Assembly (NCBI RefSeq): GCF_018812025.1
Contig: NC_063052.1
Span: forward strand, 22,418,150-22,482,149
Direction of reading: 5' to 3'
Source of the DNA: Megalobrama amblycephala
Lineage: Eukaryota; Chordata; Actinopteri; Cypriniformes; Xenocyprididae
Length of the DNA: 64,000 nt
Made by a program: the position numbers and the translations under genes. The notes beneath the pieces were generated by a model. That model saw only the letters and a program-made list of their open reading frames with translations, had not been told where the DNA came from and ran no database searches. Positions 12,375-24,700 of this stretch are shown here, in pieces. Position 1 is the first letter of the stretch. Every line of letters begins with the position of its first letter.

Positions 12375-12946
12375 CACTGCCCTCCAAATGTTTGAAAACA
12401 CCCCTGGCAAAGTGTGGTTTTGGACAATATCAGCATAAATCCTTATCTTTTTTTTTTTTTTTTTTTTTTTTTGGTGCAAATACATTACAGTAACTTGACA
12501 TTATCTTTGAAGACCAGCAATAATAATTTTCAGTTTGATTACATAATAATGGCAATATATACATGTCAAACTCAGACATGCCTCTTTGCCAGCTGTGATG
12601 TCTGGTTACTGGTTTAAACTTGGCCCAGGTTTGTAAAAGATTTTTGGGTCAGCACACCTTAATAGCTTCAACAACTGATTGCCAAGTTTAGAAGTTTAGA
12701 AAAGTTTAGAATACAATGAACCAATTAGAACCCAGTTTAGGTCAGATAGCTGCTAATGGTGGATATTTTGTTAAATCGAAAATTTAAGTTTTTTTCTATG
12801 TATAAACTTTTATATAATAAAATATGTTTTCGTAGTTTGTGTTGTCCCTTATCAGTGCAAAATTATCACAAATTAAAAAGGATTCATGCCAATATTGTAC
12901 AAAACCCCACATTTCTAGGGCATTTCCAAACTTTTGGAGGGCAGTG
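12375..12946. mobile_element. Tc1/mariner-like MITE
   Basis: The ends are inverted: CACTGCCCTCCAAATGTTTG at the left and CAAACTTTTGGAGGGCAGTG at the right, each flanked by TA. This fits Tc1/mariner insertion at TA. A poly-T tract lies inside at about 12449-12472. No transposase frame is left. Confidence 0.8.

Positions 12947-12949
<3 letters not shown>

Positions 12950-13030
<81 letters not shown>
12950..13030. repeat. (TA)n microsatellite
   Basis: About 40 TA units with one interruption (TATTATA). It lies directly against the right border of the 12375-12946 MITE. Confidence 0.95.
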
Positions 13031-13033
<3 letters not shown>

Positions 13034-13880
13034 TTTTTATACTTTCACAACACACTGGTTTACACTCATCTAAAATAAGTTTAGGAATTCTGTCCTCAGG
13101 ATCATCCGGAGAGGAGTCAGTTTTCTCTTTGACCAGCAGAGGGTGTCAGGTGAGAATGAGGCTGAACATGGGATCAAATATCTTGGTAATGACTGCCACT
13201 CTGTGCTCACTGTGATCATTTAACTGTGAGAAAAAAAAAAAAAAAAAAAAGAAACCATTTAAATATATATATTTAAAATATTATTTAATTGATTCCTTAA
13301 ATATAACGGTTTTCTATAGTTGGAGACTTCATTAATGGCTTCTTAGTGTAATACATTATATAATATAATTTAATATTTTCATGCGAGGTATAAGACCAGG
13401 GTAAGTTCAGTTTTTACTTCAATGAATATTTCACAGGATGGACTTATTTCTGTTATGTCAGTTAAGTTTCTCTATATATGACATACCTTAAAGTTAATAG
13501 GCCTATATAGCTATTAGCATATGTATCATTAGTGCATTATCTAATATAATTTATTAATTACTATAATTTATCACGCTGCGTAGCCTAAACTGCCATTAAA
13601 CAGCCTATTAATAGCAAATATGTAAAATGCGGATATGCTATAGGGTTCAAAAACATAAAAAAAAATTAATGAAAAATACTCTTGTGCTGAAAATACATGT
13701 AAACTGTACTAATCGATAAAAAATATATATATTATGCTGATGTAGGCCTATGTATGCTATATTAGCGAAAGACTATATTTTTATATAAAGGCTTTATATT
13801 ATTTTCTACCACGCCATCTATACTATAGCTTCTAAAGTGGAATAGTGCATAGTAGCAAAGTCCCTTTAAGACTATAAATA
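13031..13880. other. AT-rich spacer, no gene seen
   Basis: This stretch contains a poly-A run near 13230-13250 and otherwise AT-rich sequence with no coding or repeat borders that I can support. Confidence 0.4.
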
Positions 13881-13899
13881 AAGTCTTTGATATTTGGCG

Positions 13900-14180
13900 T
13901 TGATTGCAATGGTAGCGCTCGTGTCGCGTCACTCGTGTACACAGGACTCTGCACCGAACTCGTGTACCCATGATGCTATGGGTCAGTCGAAACTTTGACA
14001 GGCACGGAAGAGGATACAAGCAAGCAAAAACACAAGATACCCTGTATCATGCCGTGTTTAGATATGAAAATGCGCGAGTGTCGATAGCATTCTGCGACAG
14101 TGTCCTGACAGTGTGGTGCTGCTGTCAGCGATCCCCCGCAGTTCAGGCGCGACTTGCACGCGCAGTTCATTGAGTGACAG
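13900..14180 (+). promoter_or_regulatory. lipe: Candidate promoter and non-coding first exon of lipe
   Basis: This is a locally GC- and CpG-richer segment ending in a strong donor, TGACAG|GTAAGC, after 14180. It lies 1.6 kb upstream of the acceptor in front of the lipase start codon. The layout suits a non-coding first exon spliced to the exon at 15776. No TATA box was fixed, and no transcript evidence is available, so this is inference from position and splice-site quality. Confidence 0.4.
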
Positions 14181-15777
14181 GTAAGCAGGTAAGCAATGTT
14201 TTACAAACCGTTCAGTTTTCTTAGGTAAAACTTTTCTATGGGCAGGCTGCCGTCTCGACCATCTAAATTTGTGATTGGAGGGCCACAGCGCAAAAACGTT
14301 TCGTGATATCTGTTTCATCGCATAGAAAGTTAATGAGCAACATATCGCACCCCGGAGCTGTTTGGCAAGTGCTGCTGCGTCGGGAAAATTGGGTTGCCAG
14401 ATCCTTTTCTATACATGCTGTATCCAGTACTGGCTACTATTATAGGCCACGCTATTGCCTTTATTGATAAATACTGAGGAAAACCGGCTACACGACTTAA
14501 AAACGTTTGTCAATCAAGAAATTAACGTGTTTAATGTTTGTTATATTTGAGTCAAACGTCCTACATCCATTTTCTCAAAAAAATCCCCTTGCCTTGTCAT
14601 TCATGAAAATGTCAAATATTTATAATTAATGTTTAAACGTTTAAAAAATAATACTGTGCTTTAATTAATTCAAATAAATGATTTAATAATATTTTATAAT
14701 GCATATTTTATGAACTTTTATACCCTATTTTGCACATCACATCATTGCAGCAGTCATTTTGTTGAAAATTATGTGAGAAAAAAACAATTATTTTTTTTCC
14801 TTTTTTATATATCATTTAGCCTGTGTGACAGAGTTAGTATATTTTCTCACCAGTCTGAAGAATCACTGATTCAACACTATACTATACTGTATATATAATA
14901 TTTAATATTTGTCATTTACATGGTGGTGGGTTCAAAGTCCAATGGGGCTTTTTTCATTGATCAGATGTGATTGTTTTTTCCTCCAGCACACAATCTGATT
15001 GTGAAACAGTGAAAGCAAATTGGAATCTCAAGAGTATTTAAGTGTTTGTTGAGTAAAGTGCTGAATAGGGATCAGTTTAACTGTAACAGTGGCTGCAGTG
15101 TGTAAGTGAATAATTCATTTCTAAGCTATGATCCGTAGCCGGGTTTGAGTCTGGTTTCCTTTACAAATTTTGCATTTCCTGAGGCAGAAAGTTTATATTT
15201 ATATATTACATGTCACCACTAATTAGTCTACTGTATCTAATGATAAAGTGGGTCTTTTATTTGGCTACTGAGATCCAGTGTCATGACTAACACGATCCAT
15301 TGGCACTGCATGTTCTCGTCATGTTCTGGAACTCCTATTCCAGTAATTATAGCAGAGGATAATCAAATCCTTTTAGGAGCTTTTCCTTGAAGTCTGTGTC
15401 ACATCAAACTACTAAATATCATTTATTACAACTATAATGTGGAGTTCTTCTAAGCATGTGTTTTTCATGGCTTTTGGACTTTGATGACACAAGGGTTGGA
15501 TGCTGCAGGAATACGCTGTGATCCCACATTCAGTCTTTGTGTCTGTTGACAAAGGCCGGTATCTGTCAGACTCTGCTCTCTCTGGAAAACAATAGTTTAT
15601 ATTCATGTCATTGTTTGGCCATCGCCTGACAGTTTTGTTGTTGGTTGTATTGTTTGTGTTTTGTTACCTGTTCCTTTCACATTTTATAGGGATGCTGTAT
15701 ATCTTTGAAGGTGTTTTGGGTTGTTTGACATTTTAATTGTTGATATCTCTGTTCTCGCCTCTCTCATTTTGTCAGAC

Positions 15778-18700
15778 ATGGACCATAAGGAAGTATTTGC
15801 AGCATTGCAGACAGTATGTTCAGAAGTTATCTTGGCTCTTGATGGATCTGTGAGCAATTCTTCAAATGTCGACGCTACTGATCGTCTGAAGGGGGTGATG
15901 AAGCAGATTCAGGAACATGGTCGTGCTGTTGAACCTTTGATCACTGGCTTTACTACTGTCTATCACCATTATGATTTGGATGCACAGACCCCTGGCAATG
16001 GATATCGGACCTTAGTCAAGGTAACTGAGTTGCAAAACTGATGAGTGCATAAAAAAGGTAATTTTTTTAAGTTTCAAAACTCTTGTTTTATTTGCAAATG
16101 AGGGGTTTGATGGTAAATGGCAAAGGTCTAGATAAATGCTCTTGGCTGTAATTGAGTGGTTTATTATGGTCTGTGAATTCCTGTTGAAGTTTAATTTAAA
16201 TTATACTTTTAAATTAAATTATTTTAATGATTAAAATGATTAAATATTATTATGTAAATCTAAATGTAATCATTTTTTTAATGTCTATATGTACACTTCC
16301 ATTCAAAAGTTTGTGCTTGGTAAGATTCTTTTAAAAGAAGTCTCTTATGGTCGCCAAGACTGCATTGATCAGAAATACAGTAAAAACAGTAATATTGTGA
16401 AATATTGCTAAAATGTAAATAAACTCTCAAATATATATATTAATAAGTAATTTATTTCTGTGATGGCAAAGCTGAATTTTCAGTCAGTCTTCAGTGTCAC
16501 ATGATCCTTCAGAAATCAATCTAATATGCTGATTTGCTGCTCAAGAAACATTTCTTATTATTGTCAATTTTGAAAACAGTTGTGCAGCTTGATATGTTTG
16601 TGGAAACTGTGATTTTTTTTTTCAGGATTCTTGATAAACAGAAATTTCAAAAGAACAGCATTTATTTGATTTATTTATTCTTTGCTATATAAATAGGCCA
16701 CCACTAACTTCTCACTAATCCCAAACTTGTGGATGTTAGTGTACAAAAAATCTTTTTCCTTTCTGAATAAAAGTATTAATTTAAAAAAAAAAAAAAAAAA
16801 AGTATTGACCAGCAGTGTATTTTTTACAAATATTCATATAAAATTATATATCTTTATACCATGGTCTGCCTTGGCTGGAAGGTGAACATTAAAACTGTTT
16901 AATGCACAGTTAGTTCCAGTCAGTTTAATCCCTGTTCACTGAAGCAAACACACTATCAAAGATCGAACTGTGCACACACAGAAACTTTCAGGAGCACAGA
17001 AACCTGATATCAAAGTCTCTGTGCAACTTTCATAATAAAATAGCTTCACTACATTATTTTTCACCGTTTTGGTCATATATTGCACTGCAAACATCAATAA
17101 CAGCTTAAATTCATTAATTTGATGACTATGGTATAAGCATGATAATCCATGGCTAGATGTGTTTTGGGTGGTTCTTTGTCTCCATGTTGTGCATTATTAT
17201 TCCTTACTTATTTATCCTAATATCCACAAAAGTAGGCCATTGACTTTTCTTTTTTTCATAGGTGGTCCAATCCTGCGTCATCCACATCATCCAGAAGGCC
17301 CGTTACATCGCATCAAACTGTACTGGAGCATTTTTCCGGATGGACCATAATGTTGTGGAAATAGAAGCATACTGTAGTGCCCTGTGCCAGCTGAGAGCGT
17401 TACTTTATCTGGCACGGATAATCCTCAATGACAATGCCCACGGGCAGCTCTATTCACAGGATGAAGGGGGTTTAAGAGAAAGATTTGTGCAAGAGTACAT
17501 CTCTATGCACAAAGCTTGTTTCTATGGCCGGTGCTTGGGGTTCCAGGTGAGATTAATGTGAACATTACCTCTGCAAATGTTTGCTTTCGGGTTTTTTTTA
17601 CAGTACTAACAAGCACCCATTATTAATGGTTTTATCATTTCACTGGTGCATGCAGTTTGTGACAAATGCAAATTTGTTCCAGAAACACAAAGTCTCAATT
17701 TCTTCATTCTCTCCTATCAGTTTTCCCCCTCTCTTAGGCCTTTTCTACAGACAGTAGTCATCAGTATGGTGTCCTTTGGTGAAAACTACAAAAAACAACA
17801 GACTGGGATAGGTAAGTGCATCAAAATCTCATAATATTCAGACTACATGATTGATTCTTTTCATGCATTTATGTCTGTTATTTATGGAACCTTTGTTTTC
17901 ACCATGGAATAATATAAAATAATATAATATAAATAAAAAAGGCAACTTTTACCTCACAATTCTGAAAAAAAGTCACAATTCTGAGAAATTAAGTCAGTAT
18001 ATACAGTATATAATATGTATATAAATAGTCAGCTCACTTTTTTCTTACAATTGCGAGAAAATTCTCTCACAATTCAAAGAAAGTCAGAATTGTGAGATAA
18101 AAAGGATTTTTTTCTCACAATTGTGACTTTATATCTCACAATTCTGACTTTTTTCTCAGAATTGTGAGATATGAACTTGCAATTGCAATATTTAAAGTCC
18201 AAATTGCAAGATATAAGCTTGCAATTCTGAGAAAAAAACTCTTTTTTTCTCGCAATTGTGAGTTTATATTTCACAATTCTGAGAGGAGAAAAGTCAGAAT
18301 TGTGAGATTTTTTTTCATTTTGTGGCGGAAACAAGCTTCCATAGTTATTCCCATAAAAATAATTTGTCTCTTTCAATTCTTACACAATAACCTTTTCGGA
18401 TATTTATTTACAGGCATGGCTGCTCTTTCTTTCTTCACTTCGGGCAAATATGTGGTGGACCCTGAGTTGAGGGGGAAAGAGTTTGAGCGTATCACTCAAA
18501 ATCTAGATATGCAGTTTTGGAAAACCTTTTGGAACGTTACTGAGTCTGGGCTGTTTTCGGTAAGTACAAGTATGTTTATGCATGATTCTAAGTTAGAATA
18601 GATAAAACAACATCCATACCTTCTTATATTGTTCTTGAAGCTAAACTGTATGTTTACAATGAAATTTACAATTTCAAAATTTTACCATTCAAAAGTTAGG

Positions 18701-21700
18701 GGTCGGTATGATTTTTAAAGTTCTTGAAACTCTTTTATGCTCAGCATCATTACTCCAGTCTTCAGTGTCACGTGATCCATCAGAAATCATTCTAATATGC
18801 TGATTTGCTGCTCAAGAAACATTTCTTATTATTGTGAATTTTGAGCAGTTTTGCTGCTTACTGTATATATCAATAAAAATTCAAAAGAACAGCATTTATT
18901 TGAAATAGAATACTGTTGTTACATTATAAATGTATTTAATGTCACTGTTGATCAGTTTATTGTTTCTTTGCTGAATAAATAAGCCTATACTCATTTCTGA
19001 CTGACCCTAAACCTTTGAACAGTAGTGTACAAAATAAGACAGAAGACTTTAAATGGTCTTTTTTCTATCGTATTCTGTATTTCTTTAAAGAGTTTGACAA
19101 GGATTGCTTCCAGTGTGGTGCAAGTGAATGTAACATTAACTGTGCCAGCTGAAGGTCTGAGTTTGCCGCTGGCCTCTGACCCCAATCTCTCAGTCACTGT
19201 GAACCCTCCAGTTGCACACTGGGGCCCTGGGCCAGTCAATGTGCGCTTGATCTCACACACACTCCGACAAGGACAGGTTTGTGTTTGTGTCTTTTTTTAA
19301 AAAGAAAAAATGAAGTAATTACATTATTTAGGACAAGCAGCTATGCTTAAGCTCTGAGGGATGTTTTCAGTTACTTAGAATGAGCATATAGAAATGTTTT
19401 CAACATTCTTATAATTAGTTAGAATGGCTGCTAGTTAGTGCTTAACAATTGGTAGCAAAACAATGTGCTGAATCACCTCCATATTTGATCTTTTTCCACA
19501 GGACAGTGCAGAACTGTTAGCACTTTCTCGCCCCGAGGGGCCTCAGCTCTCTCTGCCAGGGAGTTTCAATCGCCAGACAGCTCCTCTTTCTCCTTGCCTG
19601 GTCATACACTTCCACGGTGGAGGCTTTGTTGCACAAACTTCAAAATCACATGAGGTATGGCTGGGGCAGTTTTACCTCCCTATATTAAGTTTCTCATATA
19701 AATTATTATTATTTATTTATTTTTTGCTAAGGACCTCTTTCTGTTTTTTTGTCTTTATTGTAGAATTACTTGAAGAGCTGGTCAAAGGATCTGAATGTGC
19801 CTATTCTCTCTGTGGATTACTCATTGGCTCCAGAGGCCCCGTTCCCCCGGGCTCTAGAGGAGTGTTTCTATGCCTACTGTTGGGCCTTAAAGAATTGCCA
19901 CTTGTTGGGTTTGTATTGCACACCCTTTACCAGATAGAAACAACTAGTATGCAGACATGGGGTTATGATGTAATTTTGACATTTACATGTGATTTTATTT
20001 TTTTAATATTTTTAGATGAAGTATTACACTACAAAACTTCCCGAAAGTATTTTAGGTCAAATACCCATAATTTGATGTTTGAATCAATTTAATTTAATGG
20101 CATTCTAATTTTTACGACCCAATCAACTTGTAAAAAGTGAGTAATAACTCATGCAACACTTAAAAATTAAGGTTAAAAAAAACACCATAGGAGATCAATA
20201 CTTTCTAATCTGTACGCTAATGAAGTAAATGTAAACATTTAATCTCCATTAAAAGGGTTGAACGTAAGGTTCTGCAAAGAACCATTTGAACTTTATTTTT
20301 ACCTTTCGATGTGTGAGCATAATAATAGGTGTGGACATGACAAGCAATCCATGCCAACCATGCCTCAGGACTCTCTTAATGTTGATCTTGCTACACAGGA
20401 TCGACTGCTGAGCGTGTTTGTTTGGTGGGAGACAGTGCAGGTGGTAACCTGTGTATAACCGTCTCTATGAGGGCAATATCTCATGGTGTACGCATTCCTG
20501 ATGGGATTGTGGCAGCGTACCCAGCAACTCTGCTAACATCAGATGCCTCCCCATCCAGACTACTCACTTTAATCGACCCTCTGCTGCCTTTGAGTGTCCT
20601 CTACAAGTGCATCAATGCCTATGCTGGTGAGCTTTTGGATCAAGTCAAGTCATGTTTATTTTTACAGCTCTTTATACAGTACATATCGTTTCAAAGCAGC
20701 TTTACAGTAATAAACAGGAACAAGAACAGCATAAATGTAGCAATATCTTTCAAATGGGAAACAATAAGTTTGACAATATAGTCTCATATTTATTCACTTA
20801 TTCATGAGAAGATATTATTTTGTTTTTAAGAAAAAATAGGAACTCCTCATACAAAAGTTTTTACAGTGGGTTCCAAAAGTCTGAGATCACACTAATGAAC
20901 AAAATATTGGTTGAGTAATACATTTGTTACAGTATTTACTAATCTTTGTTAACAAGTTAATGGTTAGTTCATGTTAGCTCAGGTCTGGTAAATAATATTA
21001 ACAGATGCAACTTTTGATTTTAATAATGTGTTGGTAAATGTTGACATTAACATGAACTAAGTTAACAAATGCTTTAGAAGCATTGTTAGTTCATGTTTAC
21101 TCATGTAGTTATGTTAACAAATGGTACCTTGTTGTAAAGTGTTATTAAAATATTTTATATTTTTATAAAGTATTTTCATAAAATGTATGTTATTAATGTG
21201 ACAATTTGGGAATTTGAGTGAAAGTTTGAACTAAAAAAATTACCATGAATTTTAGAATGTCTTAGTATTTGCTTTGTCTATTTTTAAAGGAACAATTGAC
21301 CCTGTCATCATTTACTCACCCTCATGTTGTTCCAAACTTTTATTTTTGTTTGCAGTGTTTTGTCCTTGCGATGAAAGTCAATGGGGACCAGTGTTGTCAT
21401 GTTGAGTTCACATGCACACTGTCAAATAGTTATACACATATAATTCATTATAACCAGTGTTGGGGAAAGTTACTTTTAAAAGTAATGCATTACAATATTG
21501 CATTACTCTCTAAAAAAGTAACTAACTGCATTACTTAGTTACTGTACTTTTTATGGAAAGTAATGCATTACATTACTTTTGTGTTACATTTTCTCATCTT
21601 GGCTGTTTGTTTGTTTTTATTACAAAAAAAGTTATGGCAAGTTATATTTGGCAAATTTAAAGGCCCTTTCACACCAAAAGAAACGCCCTTTCAGACAGGA

Positions 21701-24700
21701 CGCGGAATGCGCTGCGCTGGCCCTTCAGATACAAAGCGATTTGTGCTACGCTGGCCAGAGAAAAAGTATAGGCGGAGTCAAAACCTTTAGTTGTTTTAAA
21801 CCTTTGTTGTTTTACCTTTTGGTCAGCAGCAAAATTTGTATCTGTCCCGTGCTAAGAAGCGAGCAATAGCACTAGCCCTGCTAGTAACAAGAAGAAGAAA
21901 GAGAGCAGCAGGAGGCTGTGGGTTTGGATGCCCCATTTCTATTGGTCACAGAGTGCAGTGGTGGAGTTGAACTATTTTGAACTTTGACCGTGGCATGTAC
22001 ATGAGCTCGCCAATGGTGCGCTCCGCTGCGCGTGTGCTTTGGTCGACGCGGCAACAAACCGTCCTTGTGTGGCGCAAGCCATTGAAATAATTGTTTTCAT
22101 AGTGCAGTGGTGCCATTGTTACATTCTGTCAGCCCTTCAGGCTGAAGGAAATGCAAATTCACGCTTGTACAGTAGAGGGTGCAGCTCAAACATACAAGCC
22201 TTTCAGCTATGCTGCCATTCTGGAAAACGTCTCTGGTTACTCATGTAACCTTAGTTCCCTGAGAGGAGGGAACGAGACATTACGTATGGGGAAACCTTTT
22301 TCCTTGAAATGCTGAAGCCTGATTGAATCACTCTATTGCTTTGCAATAGCCAATGGCATCCGGGCATTCGCCTGATTGGATGGCTCAGCCACTATATAAA
22401 TGATGTTGGGCGCCAGAATACCTCAAAATCTTTCGACTGAGTGAGAGCTATTGAGGCTGTAAGGAGGTTTTTCACACGGCAATCTACGTAATGTCTCAAT
22501 CCCTCCTCTCAAGGACCTAAGGTTACGTGAGTAACCAGAGACGTTCCCTTATCAAGTCAGTTTCTCGTTCATGTATAGGGAAAAATTGTGAAAAATTGTG
22601 CAGTTCCTCCTATCAGGCATTCGAGTCCTTGGGAATCATATACTAGGCACACAACTTCCACAATCCAGTGAAACAGCTTCTGTTTCGACAGCCGGCTGCC
22701 TTTCTTAACGCCCGCAAAACAGATGAAAAGCTGTTCTGAAGTTCGAAACTGGCTAGTTCTATTTACATAAGCACACAGCACATGCACAGGGCACAGAGCG
22801 TACTTCTGTGACACTGAATTGGTGTATGGCTTGGGGGCTCAGAACGCTTGTGTAGTTATAACCTGGGCCCTGAACAGGGGTTGATAGCACTTTAGGTAGC
22901 CGAGTCTTGGTGTGAGTCTGACCATACAATCGTTTGGGCCAAACTGCATACAAGCACTACTGACTGATGTAAATCACACCCCTGTTTTCCACATGCTAGC
23001 GCGAGCAGCAGCAGCAGGTTGATCTATGCTTCGCCAAAGAGACTCCAAATCAACTTTACTGTTTAGGGGTGTAATCTGCACTCTCCATGAACAATGCCCT
23101 CCCTGGACAGCATGTCCACGCAGTAGCGTGTTTACCCACCACGCAAAGCACGCAATTGCTTGGGGCCCCCGTGATTTCTCCCGAGGGGGACCCCACGGTA
23201 GTGTAGTCTACGTGATACGCAGGTATATGCCGTATACCCACTAGGAAAAGTCAAGGATTTGCATATAGCTGCTTTAAAAAGCGCAAGGATAAGGATTTGG
23301 CGCTCTTTGATGTGTTGTGACTCGATACAGAAGCGGCAGCCTGACACATGAACTGATCCTCTCCTCTGCTTTAATACCAGTTACAGCGCGAAATAAACAT
23401 GGATGAACAACTAAAGGTATGTTAAAAGATACAGTTCAACTTATCCAAATCCATTTCATGTCTTGTGTTATCGCGCTCAATCATTGTTTCTTACGCGGAA
23501 AGACGTTAATAAAAACGCTGGTAAACAAACAAACAAAACGTCACATTTACCTATTACCATAAACTCGTTAGCTAGAAAAATGAAGGCTGATATTGTGACA
23601 TACATACTGATAAGTCTCACCTTTCCATTATTGTTAATAATAGTTGCAACCTGCACTCTTAAAAGTGCGTTGAAAATTGCCAGCTGATAAACCCCCGGGG
23701 ACGTGATCACAGGGCCCCTTCCTGGAGATTTGCTTAGGGCCCCCAATAACCTAAACACGCCACTGTGTCCACGCCACGGCTCAGACTGTACATGAACTGC
23801 TCAAATTGAGAGAAGTACCCGATCTGCCCACTAGAGCAGGTGTCTTGCCAAGCCCTGCAGGGCGCATGAGCTCATTCCTCCCTGGCGATTGATGTACGTC
23901 ACCACCACTGTGTTGTCCGTTCGGATTAGAACATGGTGGTCTTTCACAAATGGAAGAAAATTCTGTAGCACCAAACAAACAGCTTCCATCTCCAAGCAAT
24001 TTATAAGCCAGCGCTTCAAGTCTCTCGCCCCCACACCCCGAATGCTGGTCTGATGTCGCAGAGGGCTCCCCAGCCTGACAGTGATGCGTCCATGGTCACC
24101 ACTGACCACCCTTCCCATCACAGTACCCTGTTCGTACATGGCTGTGCCAAACCAGGGCATCAGAGCCTTGAGACATGAATGCGTTATGACAAAGCACTTC
24201 GTCCCCTCTCTCCACGCCTGCAGCAGGACTCGGTCCTGTAACCATAGTTGCAACAGCCTCATATTCAGCAAGTCCAGCAAGAAGGCAGAGGCTGCAGCTG
24301 CCATTAGACCAAGCAGTCTTTGAAACATTTTCAGAGGAACCACCTTGCCTTGCACAGACGAGGCCAGTGTATTGTGAATGGACTGGATTTTCCGCCCTGA
24401 TAAGCGTGTGAGTCCAAAACCATAGCCAGAAAAGTAATTGACTGGCAGGGCTGAAGCGTGCTCTTTTGCATGTTCACAGACAAACCTAGACATGCTAGAT
24501 GGGCGAGGAGCCTGTGTTTGTGTTCTCTTTTTTTTTTTTCTCCGCAGGCCATACCTGCTGACAAGGGGCCGGCTTCACTCCAAAGAGGGATTTCTGAACT
24601 GCCTCTGATGAAGCGGTGGCTTAGGCTCGCGGTATGAGTTTGAGCTTGCAGGTGGAATGCGACCAGCATAACTGGCTGATCGCTGAGCTGATGACGATCT

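Noticed and set aside
12756..13215. ORFs of 93-105 codons
   Set aside because: They cross a MITE end and a (TA)n microsatellite; the repetitive middle shows they are artefacts.
17731..17737. Alternative acceptor CTCTTAG for lipe exon 3
   Set aside because: It would drop FSPSLR and shift the frame; the acceptor ending at 17720 keeps frame and gives the family text SLRPFLQT.
17930..18330. CRISPR-like repeated pattern
   Set aside because: Repeats are degenerate, self-complementary and without unique spacers, in a vertebrate intron; it is a minisatellite.
18074..18601. ORFs of 100 and 145 codons on both strands
   Set aside because: Both arise from the self-complementary TCACAATTCTGA minisatellite; only the last part of the plus ORF is real, as lipe exon 4 (18414-18559).
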